From assembly GCA_945828345.1 (NCBI GenBank), contig CALZRA010000010.1, positions 1 through 35,160 of the forward strand: a stretch of 35,160 nt of DNA. Direction: 5' to 3'. This document shows positions 1-10,381 of this stretch, one piece after another. The stretch is from an uncultured Bacteroidales bacterium (GTDB lineage Bacteria; Bacteroidota; Bacteroidia; Bacteroidales; Bacteroidaceae). How positions within the stretch are numbered: position 1 is the stretch's first letter; every line of letters begins with the position of its first letter. A program made the position numbers and the translations under genes. A model generated the notes under the pieces. It searched no databases. It was not told the DNA's origin and worked only from the letters and a program-made list of their open reading frames with translations.

Positions 1-85
1 TCCCAGTGCACCGTTGCCTCAAGTCGGCTTGACAACGGGCGGGCTGGAAGCCACGTCCTCCCAGTGCACTGTCGCCTCTTATCCC
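1..85. repeat. Partial copies of a dispersed palindromic repeat
   Basis: The 10-mer TCCCAGTGCA occurs twice here (positions 1-10 and about 59-68), the second time preceded by GGGCTGGAAGCC. The same words, in the same order, form the right arm of the complete 88-bp inverted repeat at 26845-26932. The left window edge cuts this copy, so its full extent is unknown. No open reading frame of interest overlaps it. Confidence 0.7.
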
Positions 86-153
86 CGATTATTGTTATTG
101 AGAGCTGCGCTTCAGTCAACCGTGCGTGTCGGTGCTGATACGCCTGAATGGGC

Positions 154-210
154 TACGCCCACGATCCTGTGTCACTCAAACAGTGCAGGGTCGTGGGCGT
201 AACCTTTTTT
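154..210 (+). terminator. Rho-independent terminator, plus strand
   Basis: A long stem pairs TACGCCCACGA with TCGTGGGCGTA, with further pairing of GTCACT-like bases inside, and is followed by CTTTTTT at 204-210. The T-run is on the plus strand, so it fits a plus-strand gene left of the window. The stem also lies just past the 3' end of ligA on the minus strand and could stop convergent transcription. Confidence 0.7.
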
Positions 211-242
211 CGGGGTCTGGCATCAGGAGCTTGTCGGTTCGG

Positions 243-2267
<2,025 letters not shown>

Positions 2268-2339
2268 TCAGAAGTATGTTGGGTCGGGTGTTCGCGTGTG
2301 CCGTGCAGGCTGCGTGAGTATGCAGGGCCAACGTTGCTG

Positions 2340-2347
2340 CAAATGTA
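2340..2347 (-). promoter_or_regulatory. Probable -7 box for ligA
   Basis: The minus strand reads TACATTTG, matching the Bacteroidetes -7 consensus TAnnTTTG. It lies 75 bp upstream of the ligA start. No good TTTG -33 element was seen at the usual spacing. Confidence 0.5.
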
Positions 2348-2474
2348 AAGAAAATCCGCGAGCTGCTGTTGCCGCGAGGCGAATAACCCGTTCCCTTTCG
2401 ATGCTGTCCTGACTTTTCCCGAAGCGAATTGTCGAAAAGTGTGGGGGATGCTCAGGCGAATCGTCGAAAAAGTG

Positions 2475-2482
2475 TACTTTCG
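2475..2482 (+). promoter_or_regulatory. Possible -7 box for the DUF3256 gene
   Basis: TACTTTCG differs by one base from TAnnTTTG and sits 57 bp before the chosen start at 2540. Two imperfect direct repeats of GCGAAT(T/C)GTCGAAAA, at about 2425-2439 and 2457-2471, lie just upstream and could be a binding site. Confidence 0.4.
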
Positions 2483-2539
2483 CATCCACATTTCCCACAG
2501 TGGCTGCTGCCCGGCAGTCTGTTATTCCCGTCAAAAGCA

Positions 2540-3181
2540 ATGAAACGACTCCTATATATAATAATGTGTGCCTGCGTGGCCTGTCAGATGCGTGCGCAGG
2601 TGCAGATGACCGACAGCGTGTTTGCCAAGGTGCCCCGCGATGTGCTGCCTGTGCTTGACCGTACGGCCAAGCTCGACTTGCTCGACCTGTACAACTGCAA
2701 GCTGCCGGCCAAGGCTGAAAACAGCTATGGCGGACAGTCCGAGCTGTTGCTGAAGACAGCTGACTTCCTGGTGTTGCGCACTTCGGAGGTCGGAACGTGG
2801 CAGATGAAGCTGTTGGAGAATCAACACGACACGTTGGTCATGGTCGTGTGGTGCTTGCAGGCCGACGGGTTGCATTGCGAAGCCGCCGTCTACGACCAGC
2901 AGTGGCGCACCTACCGCCATGTCGCCTTGCCGCAGCCTCAGTTCGACGAGTTGTTTGTGCCCAGTCCTGAGCTGTCGGACGACCGCAATCAGGTGTTGGC
3001 AGCTGTGCTGCGCCAGATGCCTGTTGTCATGCAGTGGGACGATGAAGGCAAGCGGTTGGTGTGCAGGTTAGGTCTGGAAGGGCTTTCCGTAGAAGACAAG
3101 GCGGACGCGGCAAGCTGTACGAAACCCTTGTTCTACGAATGGAAAAAAGGAATGTTTTATAGGGTTGAAGATGAAAAATAG
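2540..3181 (+). CDS. DUF3256 family exported protein
   Basis: Function unknown. The 213-residue product begins MKRLLYIIMCACVACQMRAQ, a short signal peptide that should be cleaved after the AQ-like site, so the mature protein is probably periplasmic. The body resembles the Bacteroidales DUF3256 family: an early segment on a regulatory-looking 'VFAKVPRDVLPVLDRTAKLDLLD' pattern, then 'SELLLKTADFLVLRTS' and a 'WQMKLLENQHDTLVMVVWCL' beta-rich stretch. An in-frame ATG 111 bp upstream would bury the signal peptide behind 37 unrelated residues, so 2540 is preferred. It stands alone between ligA (divergent) and gltB. The family call is from remembered sequence pattern, not a search. Confidence 0.8.
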   Translation: MKRLLYIIMCACVACQMRAQVQMTDSVFAKVPRDVLPVLDRTAKLDLLDLYNCKLPAKAENSYGGQSELLLKTADFLVLRTSEVGTWQMKLLENQHDTLVMVVWCLQADGLHCEAAVYDQQWRTYRHVALPQPQFDELFVPSPELSDDRNQVLAAVLRQMPVVMQWDDEGKRLVCRLGLEGLSVEDKADAASCTKPLFYEWKKGMFYRVEDEK

Positions 3182-3256
3182 TTGCTAAAACACCAAGGCT
3201 TTAATCTTTTTGATAAAAATATAGCGTATTCGGAGTAATTTTGAAAATATATTGGA

Positions 3257-3264
3257 TATATTTG
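3257..3264 (+). promoter_or_regulatory. -7 box for the gltB transcript
   Basis: TATATTTG matches TAnnTTTG exactly in an A+T-rich setting. A TTTTG lies upstream at 3239-3243, though closer than the usual spacing of about 20 nt. Transcription would begin near 3271, giving a leader of about 210 nt before gltB. Confidence 0.6.
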
Positions 3265-3450
3265 CAGCCAATTACGTGCGTGCAGTCCCTGCATCACGTC
3301 GATTGGCTGCAAATGCTGTTCGGGCGGCTGTAGTCAAGACGGCTCGGCCGTCGGGCAGTAAGCAGGGAGGTCCACACGCGTCAGGTTGATACTTAACCCT
3401 GCGTTTTCACCGGGCCGGAAGTCCAGCAAGTGCTTGCTGGCTCCAGGACT
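3264..3450 (+). promoter_or_regulatory. Structured 5' leader of gltB
   Basis: Several stems can form in order. GCAGCCAAT pairs with ATTGGCTGC in an imperfect hairpin at 3264-3310 that contains TGCAG-TCC-CTGCA at its tip. GACGGC-TCG-GCCGTC lies at 3338-3352. An imperfect hairpin around GTCAGGTT and AACCCTGC lies at about 3379-3402. CCAGCAA-GTGC-TTGCTGG lies at 3423-3440, and its foot competes with AGTCC/GGACT pairing at 3420-3424 and 3446-3450. The gltB start codon is at 3481. The arrangement suggests a regulatory RNA leader; I did not recognise a known riboswitch class. Confidence 0.5.
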
Positions 3451-3480
3451 CTACGGGAAGGCGTACTTACAGAAACCCAA

Positions 3481-6400
3481 ATGCAAGAAAACGAAAGACT
3501 TAACCAAGGACTCTACCGTCCCGACTACGAGCACGATGCTTGTGGTGTGGGCATGATAGTCAACATTCATGGCCACAAGAGCCACGAACTGGTGGACGGA
3601 GCCTTGAAGGTGCTCGAAAACATGAAGCACCGAGGTGCCGAAGGTGCTGACAACAAGACCGGCGACGGTGCCGGCATACTGTTGCAAATACCTCATGAGT
3701 TCATTTTGCTACAGGGCATCCCTGTCCCCGAAAAAGGCCGCTATGGCACTGGGTTGCTATTTCTGCCCAAGGACGAGGCCGAGCAGAGCGGCATTCTGAG
3801 CATATTGATAGAAGAAATCGAGCGCGAAGGCCTGTCGCTCATGCACCTGCGCGCCGTGCCGACACGCTCGGAGATATTGGGCAAGGAAGCCTTGGCCACC
3901 GAGCCGGCCATCAAGCAAGTGTTCATCACCGGCGGCACAACCGACGACCTGGAGCGCAAGCTCTACTTGGTGCGCAAGAAGGTGGAGCGGCGCGTACAGC
4001 ACAAGGACTTCTACGTGTGTTCGCTTTCGTCCAAGAATATCGTCTATAAAGGAATGCTCTCGTCCATACAGTTGCGCGAGTATTTTCCCGATCTTACACA
4101 GCCTTATTTTACCAGCGGACTGGCTGTGGTCCATTCCCGTTTCTCGACCAATACATTCCCCACTTGGGGTCTGGCACAGCCTTTCCGCCTGCTGGCGCAT
4201 AATGGCGAAATCAACACCATACGCGGCAACCGCGCCTGGATGGAAGCCCGCGAGGCCGTGCTCTCGACTGAGGCGCTGGGCGATGTCAAACAGATCCGTC
4301 CCATCATACAGCCCGGCATGAGCGACTCAGCCTCGCTCGACAACGTGCTGGAATTTATGGTCATGTCGGGGCTGAGCCTACCTCACGCTATGGCCATGCT
4401 GGTGCCCGAAAGCTTCAACGACAAGAACCCCATTTCGGAGGACTTGAAGGCGTTCTACGAATACCACTCCATCCTGATGGAACCTTGGGACGGCCCGGCC
4501 GCCCTGCTGTTTAGCGACGGCCGCTTTGCCGGCGGTATGCTCGACCGCAACGGCCTTCGCCCGGCCCGTTACCTCATCACCAAGCAGGACCACATCGTGG
4601 TGGCCTCCGAGGCGGGAGTCATCGGGTTTGAGGCCGGAGACATCAAGGAGAAGGGACGCTTGCAGCCAGGCAAGATACTGCTGGTTGACACCCAGGAGGG
4701 CCGCATATACTATGACGGCGAACTCAAGGAGGAGCTGGCCAAGGCCAAGCCCTACCGCGAGTGGCTCTCGACCAACCGCATCGAGCTGGATGCCCTGAAG
4801 AGCGGGCGCAAGGTTGACAATGCCGTGCCCGACTACGACGTGAAGCTGCGCGTGTTCGGCTATACCCGCGAGGACATCGAGCGCACTATCGTGCCCATGT
4901 GTAATGCCGGCAGCGAGCCAGTGGCATCTATGGGCAACGACACGCCGCTGGCTGTCCTGTCGGCCCGGCCCCAACTGTTGTTCAACTACTTCCGCCAGCA
5001 GTTCGCCCAGGTGACCAATCCCGCCATCGACCCCATACGTGAGGAACTCGTCATGTCGCTCACTGAGTATATCGGGGCAGTAGGCATGAACATCCTGGTG
5101 CCGAACGAGAGCCACTGCAAGATGGTCCGTCTGCCTCACCCCGTGTTGAGCAACAGGCAGCTCGACTTGCTGGGCAACATCCGCTACAAAGGCTTCAAGA
5201 CAGTGAAGCTCCCTATGCTCTTCGAGGTGAAGCGGGGTAGGGCCGGACTGCAGGAAGCCCTCAACAACCTGTGCCGCGAAGCCGAACAAAGCGTTTTGGA
5301 CGGTGTGAACTACATCATCCTCAGCGACCGTGGTGTGGATGCCCAGCACGCTGTCATTCCCTCGTTGCTGGCCGTGAGTGCCGTTCACCACCACCTGATT
5401 TCGGTCCAGAAGCGCGTGGAGACGGCCTTGGTGGTCGAGAGCGGCGAAATCCGCGAAGTCATGCACGCCGCCCTGCTGTTGGGCTACGGTGCCAGTGCCA
5501 TCAATCCCTACATGGCCTTTGCCGTGCTCGACGACCTCGTGAAGCACGGTGAGGTGCAGATGAACTACGAGACGGCCGAGAAGAACTACATCAAGGCCAT
5601 CTGCAAGGGACTCTACAAGGTGATGTCGAAAATGGGCATCAGCACCATCCGCTCCTATCGCGGTGCCAAGATCTTCGAGGCTGTGGGTGTGGGCGAAGAG
5701 GTCCTGAAGACCTATTTCGGCACGCCGGTCTCGACCATCGGCGGCATCGGGCTCGAAGAGATAGCCCGCGACTATGCCCGCCTTCATGCCGAAGGTTTCG
5801 CGCCCCAGCCCTCTGAGCTCAAGGACCTGCTGCCCCATGTGGGCCTGTTCAGCTACCGCAAGGACGGCGAGCGTCATGCCTGGAATCCCGAGACCATTGC
5901 CGCCCTGCAGCTCGCCACCCGTCTGGGGAGCTACAAGAAGTTCAAGGACTTCAGCCGGCTGGCCGACAACAAGGAGCAGCCCCTCTTCCTGCGCGACTTC
6001 TTCGAGTTCCGCAAGAACCCCATACCCATCGATGAGGTAGAGCCCGTCGAAGACATCGTGCGCCACTTTGTCACCGGTGCCATGTCGTTCGGTGCTATCA
6101 GCAAGGAGGCACACGAGGCCTTGGCCCTGGCCATGAACAAGCTGGGGGCGCGCAGCAACACGGGCGAGGGCGGCGAGGACAGCGAACGCTTCCACGAAGA
6201 CTTTGAGGGTGTTTCGCTGAACAGCAAGACCAAGCAGATTGCCTCGGGCCGTTTCGGCGTGACCACCGAGTACCTGGTGAATGCCGAGGAAATACAAATC
6301 AAGGTGGCCCAGGGCGCAAAGCCCGGCGAGGGCGGACAGCTCCCCGGCTACAAGGTGAACGAAATCATCGCCAAGACGCGCCACTCCATTCCGGGCATCT

Positions 6401-7968
6401 CGCTCATTTCGCCTCCGCCCCACCACGACATCTACTCCATCGAAGACCTGGCGCAGCTCATCTTCGACCTGAAGAACGTCAATCCCAAGGCGCAGATCAG
6501 CGTGAAGTTAGTGGCCGAAAGCGGCGTGGGCACCATTGCTGCAGGTGTGGCCAAGGCCAAGGCCGACCTCATCGTCATTTCGGGTGCCGAGGGCGGCACG
6601 GGAGCTTCGCCGGCCTCCTCGATGCGCTATGCGGGCATCTCGCCCGAAATCGGCCTGTCGGAGACACAGCAGACCTTGGTGCTGAACGGTCTGCGCGGCC
6701 AGGTGCGGCTGCAAACCGACGGCCAGCTCAAGACGGGCCGCGACATCGTGGCGATGGCCCTGCTCGGCGCAGAGGAGTTTGCCTTTGGCACCACCGTGCT
6801 CATCGTGCTGGGCTGCGTCATGATGCGCAAGTGCCACGCCAACACCTGCCCTGTGGGAGTGGCCACGCAGAACCCCGAGCTGCGCGAACACTTCAGGGGA
6901 CACTATGAATATGTAGTCAACTACTTCCGCTTCCTGGCCCAGGAGGTGCGCGAATATCTGGCCGAAATGGGCTACCGCCACTTCAACGACATCGTGGGCC
7001 ACACCGAGCTGATCGAGATTAAGCCTGCTCCGGCGGGCAGCAAGGCGGCGCTGGTCGACTTCGGCCGCCTGCTCCACCGGGTTGACACGCCTGCGGCCAT
7101 CCACCATGTGCAGCAACAGCACCACGACATACAGGCCGTGAAGGACTGCGACATACTGGCCGCTGCCCGCGAGGCCATCGACAGCCAGAAGGAGGTGTCG
7201 CTCGAATATGCCATAGCCAACACCGACCGCTCTGTCGGAGCCATGCTCTCGGGGGCTGTAGCCGCCAAGTATGGTGCGGCAGGCTTGCCCGACGAAACCA
7301 TCAACATCAAGTTCAAGGGCTCGGCAGGCCAAAGCTTCGGTGCATTCCTGACGCGTGGCATCAACTTCAAGCTCGAAGGCGAGGCCAACGACTATCTGGG
7401 CAAGGCTCTGAGCGGCGGGCGTATCGCCGTGATGCCGCCAGTCCGTTCCAACTTCCGGGCCGATGAAAACACCATCGCAGGCAACACCTTGCTCTATGGA
7501 GCCACGAGTGGCGAGGTCTACATCAACGGTACGGTGGGCGAACGCTTCGCTGTGCGCAACTCGGGTGCAATCGCTGTAGTCGAGGGCGTGGGTGACCATT
7601 GCTGCGAATACATGACCGGTGGCCGCGTTGTGGTACTTGGCGAAACGGGCCGAAACTTTGCAGCCGGTATGAGCGGAGGCGTGGCCTACGTGTGGGACAA
7701 ACACCACCACTTCGACTACTTCTGTAATATGGAGATGGTGGAGCTGTCACTGCTTGAAGACTCCGCATCGCGCAAGGAGCTGCACGAGCTGGTACGCCAG
7801 CACTATCTCTACACAGGCTCCTGTCTGGCGCGTACCATGCTCGATGACTGGAACCACTACATCGACGAGTTCATCCAAGTCACCCCTATCGAGTACAAGC
7901 GCGTGTTGGCCGAGGAGCAGATGCGCAAGTTGCAGCAAAAGATAGCCGAGGTGCAACGCGATTACTAA
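3481..7968 (+). CDS. gltB: Glutamate synthase (NADPH) large subunit
   Basis: Transfers the amide of glutamine to 2-oxoglutarate to give two glutamates, together with GltD; central to ammonium assimilation in the cytoplasm. Starting at MQENERLNQG the protein has 1495 residues. A 20-residue propeptide precedes C21 of the DACGVG motif, the expected N-terminal nucleophile of the class II amidotransferase domain after processing. A central domain and the FMN-binding synthase domain follow, with the [3Fe-4S] cysteines at about C1112, C1118 and C1123 (GCVMMRKCHANTCPVG). The C-terminal GXGXG beta-helix domain is complete. An in-frame ATG at 3430 falls inside a leader hairpin and would add 17 residues, so 3481 is chosen. 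gltD follows after 224 bp. Confidence 0.97.
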   Translation: MQENERLNQGLYRPDYEHDACGVGMIVNIHGHKSHELVDGALKVLENMKHRGAEGADNKTGDGAGILLQIPHEFILLQGIPVPEKGRYGTGLLFLPKDEAEQSGILSILIEEIEREGLSLMHLRAVPTRSEILGKEALATEPAIKQVFITGGTTDDLERKLYLVRKKVERRVQHKDFYVCSLSSKNIVYKGMLSSIQLREYFPDLTQPYFTSGLAVVHSRFSTNTFPTWGLAQPFRLLAHNGEINTIRGNRAWMEAREAVLSTEALGDVKQIRPIIQPGMSDSASLDNVLEFMVMSGLSLPHAMAMLVPESFNDKNPISEDLKAFYEYHSILMEPWDGPAALLFSDGRFAGGMLDRNGLRPARYLITKQDHIVVASEAGVIGFEAGDIKEKGRLQPGKILLVDTQEGRIYYDGELKEELAKAKPYREWLSTNRIELDALKSGRKVDNAVPDYDVKLRVFGYTREDIERTIVPMCNAGSEPVASMGNDTPLAVLSARPQLLFNYFRQQFAQVTNPAIDPIREELVMSLTEYIGAVGMNILVPNESHCKMVRLPHPVLSNRQLDLLGNIRYKGFKTVKLPMLFEVKRGRAGLQEALNNLCREAEQSVLDGVNYIILSDRGVDAQHAVIPSLLAVSAVHHHLISVQKRVETALVVESGEIREVMHAALLLGYGASAINPYMAFAVLDDLVKHGEVQMNYETAEKNYIKAICKGLYKVMSKMGISTIRSYRGAKIFEAVGVGEEVLKTYFGTPVSTIGGIGLEEIARDYARLHAEGFAPQPSELKDLLPHVGLFSYRKDGERHAWNPETIAALQLATRLGSYKKFKDFSRLADNKEQPLFLRDFFEFRKNPIPIDEVEPVEDIVRHFVTGAMSFGAISKEAHEALALAMNKLGARSNTGEGGEDSERFHEDFEGVSLNSKTKQIASGRFGVTTEYLVNAEEIQIKVAQGAKPGEGGQLPGYKVNEIIAKTRHSIPGISLISPPPHHDIYSIEDLAQLIFDLKNVNPKAQISVKLVAESGVGTIAAGVAKAKADLIVISGAEGGTGASPASSMRYAGISPEIGLSETQQTLVLNGLRGQVRLQTDGQLKTGRDIVAMALLGAEEFAFGTTVLIVLGCVMMRKCHANTCPVGVATQNPELREHFRGHYEYVVNYFRFLAQEVREYLAEMGYRHFNDIVGHTELIEIKPAPAGSKAALVDFGRLLHRVDTPAAIHHVQQQHHDIQAVKDCDILAAAREAIDSQKEVSLEYAIANTDRSVGAMLSGAVAAKYGAAGLPDETINIKFKGSAGQSFGAFLTRGINFKLEGEANDYLGKALSGGRIAVMPPVRSNFRADENTIAGNTLLYGATSGEVYINGTVGERFAVRNSGAIAVVEGVGDHCCEYMTGGRVVVLGETGRNFAAGMSGGVAYVWDKHHHFDYFCNMEMVELSLLEDSASRKELHELVRQHYLYTGSCLARTMLDDWNHYIDEFIQVTPIEYKRVLAEEQMRKLQQKIAEVQRDY

Positions 7969-7983
7969 TTTCCTTGGGTTATT

Positions 7984-8136
7984 CCCTTTGGTTATGAGAG
8001 ATTAGGTTATGAGGTTATAATATCACTGTTTGAGTGGACAATATTCAAGCGTTACAATTGTAACTTTGCAACCTGATAAACCAGGGTTACGCAGTAACTT
8101 TATAACCTCATAACCCAATATCTCATAACCTAAGGG
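7984..8136. repeat. Long inverted repeat between gltB and gltD
   Basis: Arms of 37 bp at 7984-8020 and 8100-8136 pair at 34 of 37 positions; both carry GGTTATGAGGTTATAA at the inner end. The 79-bp spacer contains a perfect 14-bp palindrome GTTACAATTGTAAC at 8051-8064, which overlaps a -7-like TAACTTTG at 8061-8068. The element could attenuate gltB-gltD read-through while carrying a separate gltD promoter. A related arm core (GGGTTATGAGG) recurs in the element before clpP. Confidence 0.85.
8061..8068 (+). promoter_or_regulatory. Possible gltD promoter -7 box in the hairpin loop
   Basis: TAACTTTG fits TAnnTTTG and overlaps the palindrome GTTACAATTGTAAC. It lies 124 bp before the gltD start, inside the spacer of the 7984-8136 inverted repeat. 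No clear -33 element was found. Confidence 0.4.
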
Positions 8137-8192
8137 AGTAAACTCTCCACTACCTCCCCCTATACCCCAATCCAGTAAACTAAACGAAGATT

Positions 8193-9542
8193 ATGGGAGA
8201 CCCCAAAGCATTTCTTCATATACCCCGTCGCGAGGCCGGTTATCGCCCCGTACATGAACGGGTGGCCGACTTCGGCGAAGTGGAACAGACGTTGAACAAC
8301 AGTGACCGACGCCAGCAGGCATCGCGCTGCATGGACTGTGGCGTGCCTTTCTGCCACTGGGCCTGTCCGTTGGGCAACCGTCCTCCTGAGTTTCAGGATG
8401 CCATCTACAAAGGTGAGTGGAAGGTGGCCTACGACATATTGACCGCCACCAACGACTTCCCGGAATTCACGGGCCGCATCTGTCCGGCACTGTGCGAAAA
8501 GAGCTGCGTGCTCAAGCTCAGCATCGACCAGCCCGTAACGATCCGCGAGGATGAATGTGCCGTTATCGAAAACGCCTTCCGCGAGGGCCTGGTACAGCCG
8601 CAGAGCTATCCGCGCATCGGCCGCAAGGTCGCTGTGATAGGTTCGGGACCTGCCGGACTGGCCGCTGCCAACCAGCTGAACCACAAGGGCTACGACGTGA
8701 CAGTCTTCGAAAAGGACGAGTACGTGGGCGGCCTCTTGCGCTTCGGCATTCCGAACTTCAAGCTGCAAAAGACGGTTATCGACCGCCGCGTGCGCATCAT
8801 GGAACAGGAAGGCGTCACCTTCAAGGTGTCCACGCCTGTCGATGTGACCCGCCTGCCCGAAGGTTTCGCTGCCTATTGCATCTGTACGGGCACCCCTACA
8901 GCCCGCGACCTCAGCATTCCGGGACGTGACCTCAAGGGCATACATTTCGCCCTCGAACTGCTGGCCCAGCAAAACCGTGTGCTGGCCGGCCAGGCCATTC
9001 CTGCCTCCCAGCGCATCTCAGCCAAGGGCAAGCGCGTGCTGGTCATTGGTGGCGGCGATACAGGATCTGACTGTATAGGCACCTCCAACCGTCAGGGAGC
9101 TGCCTCGGTGATGCAAATCGAAATCATGCCCCAGCCGCCTGTGGCACACAATCCGGCCACTCCCTGGCCTCAATGGCCCATCGTGCTGAAGACCTCTTCG
9201 AGCCATGAAGAAGGCTGCGAACGCCGTTGGTCGTTGGCCTCCAACCAGTTCCTCGGCACGAAGGACGGTCGGGTGTGCGGTGTGGAGGTAGAGGAAGTGG
9301 AATGGAAACCCAATCCCGAAGGAGGCCGTCCGCTGATGGTGCCGACCGGCAAGAAGGAAATAATCAAGGCCGACCTGGTGCTTCTGGCCATGGGCTTCCT
9401 GCGTCCCGAGCAGCCCCAATTCCCTGAAAACGTATTTGTGGCAGGCGATGCCGCCACCGGAGCAAGCCTCGTGGTGCGCTGCATAGCGGGCGGACGTGCC
9501 GCTGCCCAGCATATCGACGACTATCTGAAAGCCCGAAAATAA
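8193..9542 (+). CDS. gltD: Glutamate synthase (NADPH) small subunit
   Basis: Oxidises NADPH on FAD and passes electrons through Fe-S clusters to GltB. The 449 residues show the N-terminal cysteine-rich domain with C46, C49, C54 and C58 (CMDCGVPFCHWAC) and C97, C101 and C105 (CPALCEKSC). A first Rossmann motif GSGPAG lies at residues 150-155 (FAD), with EKDEYVGGLLRFGIPNFK following. A second, IGGGDTGSDC near residue 290, binds NADPH. The C-terminal VFVAGDAATGASLVV closes the FAD site. It follows gltB on the same strand, so the two encode one enzyme; the intervening inverted repeat may set their relative expression. Confidence 0.96.
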   Translation: MGDPKAFLHIPRREAGYRPVHERVADFGEVEQTLNNSDRRQQASRCMDCGVPFCHWACPLGNRPPEFQDAIYKGEWKVAYDILTATNDFPEFTGRICPALCEKSCVLKLSIDQPVTIREDECAVIENAFREGLVQPQSYPRIGRKVAVIGSGPAGLAAANQLNHKGYDVTVFEKDEYVGGLLRFGIPNFKLQKTVIDRRVRIMEQEGVTFKVSTPVDVTRLPEGFAAYCICTGTPTARDLSIPGRDLKGIHFALELLAQQNRVLAGQAIPASQRISAKGKRVLVIGGGDTGSDCIGTSNRQGAASVMQIEIMPQPPVAHNPATPWPQWPIVLKTSSSHEEGCERRWSLASNQFLGTKDGRVCGVEVEEVEWKPNPEGGRPLMVPTGKKEIIKADLVLLAMGFLRPEQPQFPENVFVAGDAATGASLVVRCIAGGRAAAQHIDDYLKARK

Positions 9543-9547
9543 GGTCG

Positions 9548-9663
9548 CGAAACAAATCGGCACTTAGTGATTCCTAAGCGGCACTTGGTCGAAACAAATC
9601 GGCACTTAGGATTTTCTGAGCGGCATGTCAGCAAACTGCCACGGCACTTGGGCAAAAACAAAT
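9548..9663. repeat. Degenerate tandem repeat, about 42-bp unit
   Basis: The 20-bp word CGAAACAAATCGGCACTTAG occurs at 9548-9567 and again at 9590-9609, each followed by a diverged (C)CTAAGCGGCACTT-like stretch. A third degenerate piece (GGCACTTGGGCAAAAACAAAT) lies at about 9643-9663. It starts immediately after the gltD stop codon. No gene is seen. Confidence 0.8.
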
Positions 9664-9726
9664 TTCAGGGGTGTGCTATCAATGAGGCCGAGCTGGATGC
9701 TGAATGGATAGAACACCCCTAAAATT
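9661..9726. repeat. Inverted repeat downstream of gltD
   Basis: Arms at 9661-9680 and 9707-9726 pair at 18 of 20 positions around the core AGGGGTGT/ACACCCCT, with a 26-nt loop. It may act as the gltD transcription end, although no strong T-run follows. Confidence 0.75.
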
Positions 9727-9756
9727 CGCCCTATATACACGTGAATTTATTTTGGT

Positions 9757-10105
9757 CAAAATCGTTCAACCCTTCAGCCAACCTTCCATTCTCATTGAAT
9801 CCCATAAGGAAACGGGCTGAAGGGTTTTGTCTTCAAACCCTTCAGGAAGGTTCAGCCTTGGCTTTTCCTTTCAGTGTGATCCTGCTGTCCTGTTGCCCTT
9901 GATTTCATGCAAATAAGCCCAGGATTTGTTTTACCTCAGCCAACCCTTGTGGTGAGCGGCTTGCATGTCTCCAGTCTTATCGAGGCTGAAGGAGCTGAGG
10001 GGTTTGGCTGAATAGCCTGAAAGGTTTGAAGACAAAATCCTTCAGCTACTTTCCTTTTGAGAATCAGCGATCATGAAGGGCTGGCTGAAGGGTTGAACGA
10101 TTTTG
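9757..10105. repeat. Very long imperfect inverted repeat, 90-bp arms
   Basis: Arms at 9757-9846 and 10016-10105 are largely complementary. CAAAATCGTTCAACCCTTC at the left end matches the reverse complement of the right end, and AAGGATTTTGTCTTCAAAC-type sequence matches again at the inner end. The 169-bp spacer holds a second inverted repeat (TCAGCCAACCCTTG at 9936-9949 against 9998-10011). No target-site duplication and no reading frame of note were seen. It could be a non-autonomous element (MITE-like) or the gene for a large structured RNA. Confidence 0.8.
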
Positions 10106-10142
10106 GCGACTTTAAAAATGCGTATATAAGGAAACAGATTAC

Positions 10143-10246
10143 AGCATGAAGCGAAGCCCCACATAACAAGCAGCTTCGTACCAACCGTTGTTTCTTTTCT
10201 GCGGTCAGTACGAGGGTTCTTGTTATGTGGGGCCTTGCTTCATGCT
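10143..10246. repeat. Inverted repeat with 39-bp arms upstream of tRNA-Ser
   Basis: Arms at 10143-10181 and 10208-10246 match around GCCCCACATAACAAG and AGCATGAAGC, with a 26-nt loop rich in T. It is the third long hairpin in the 840-bp gap between gltD and tRNA-Ser. No gene overlaps it convincingly; an 88-codon frame here runs on into the tRNA and is not supported. Confidence 0.8.
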
Positions 10247-10323
10247 CTCATCCGTGATGTTAAATAGAATAGCTCGGAGCTGCGGCCTGCGGAAAAAAAC
10301 TTTTCAAAAAACAAAGGGAAAAG

Positions 10324-10355
10324 TTTGGCGGTTAGGAATGTTATGCCTACTTTTG
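10324..10355 (+). promoter_or_regulatory. Promoter of tRNA-Ser
   Basis: TTTG at 10324-10327 and TACTTTTG at 10348-10355 are separated by exactly 20 nt, a textbook Bacteroidetes promoter. The core ATGCCTACTTTTGCA is shared with the tRNA-Tyr promoter at 13701-13715. Confidence 0.85.
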
Positions 10356-10381
10356 CACCGCATTTCTGCAAGAGGTGCCAA

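Noticed and set aside
4378..6426. A 682-codon open frame on the minus strand across gltB
   Set aside because: It is the shadow of gltB in a G+C-rich region: rich in His, Leu, Gly and Val without a domain pattern, while the plus-strand frame has full GltB motifs.
6508..7710. A 400-codon minus-strand frame inside gltB
   Set aside because: Same cause as the other antisense frame: no motifs, and fully covered by the conserved GltB synthase and GXGXG domains.
9548..9663. CRISPR-like array after gltD
   Set aside because: Only two good units of 20 bp, followed by similar rather than unique sequence; it is a degenerate tandem repeat.
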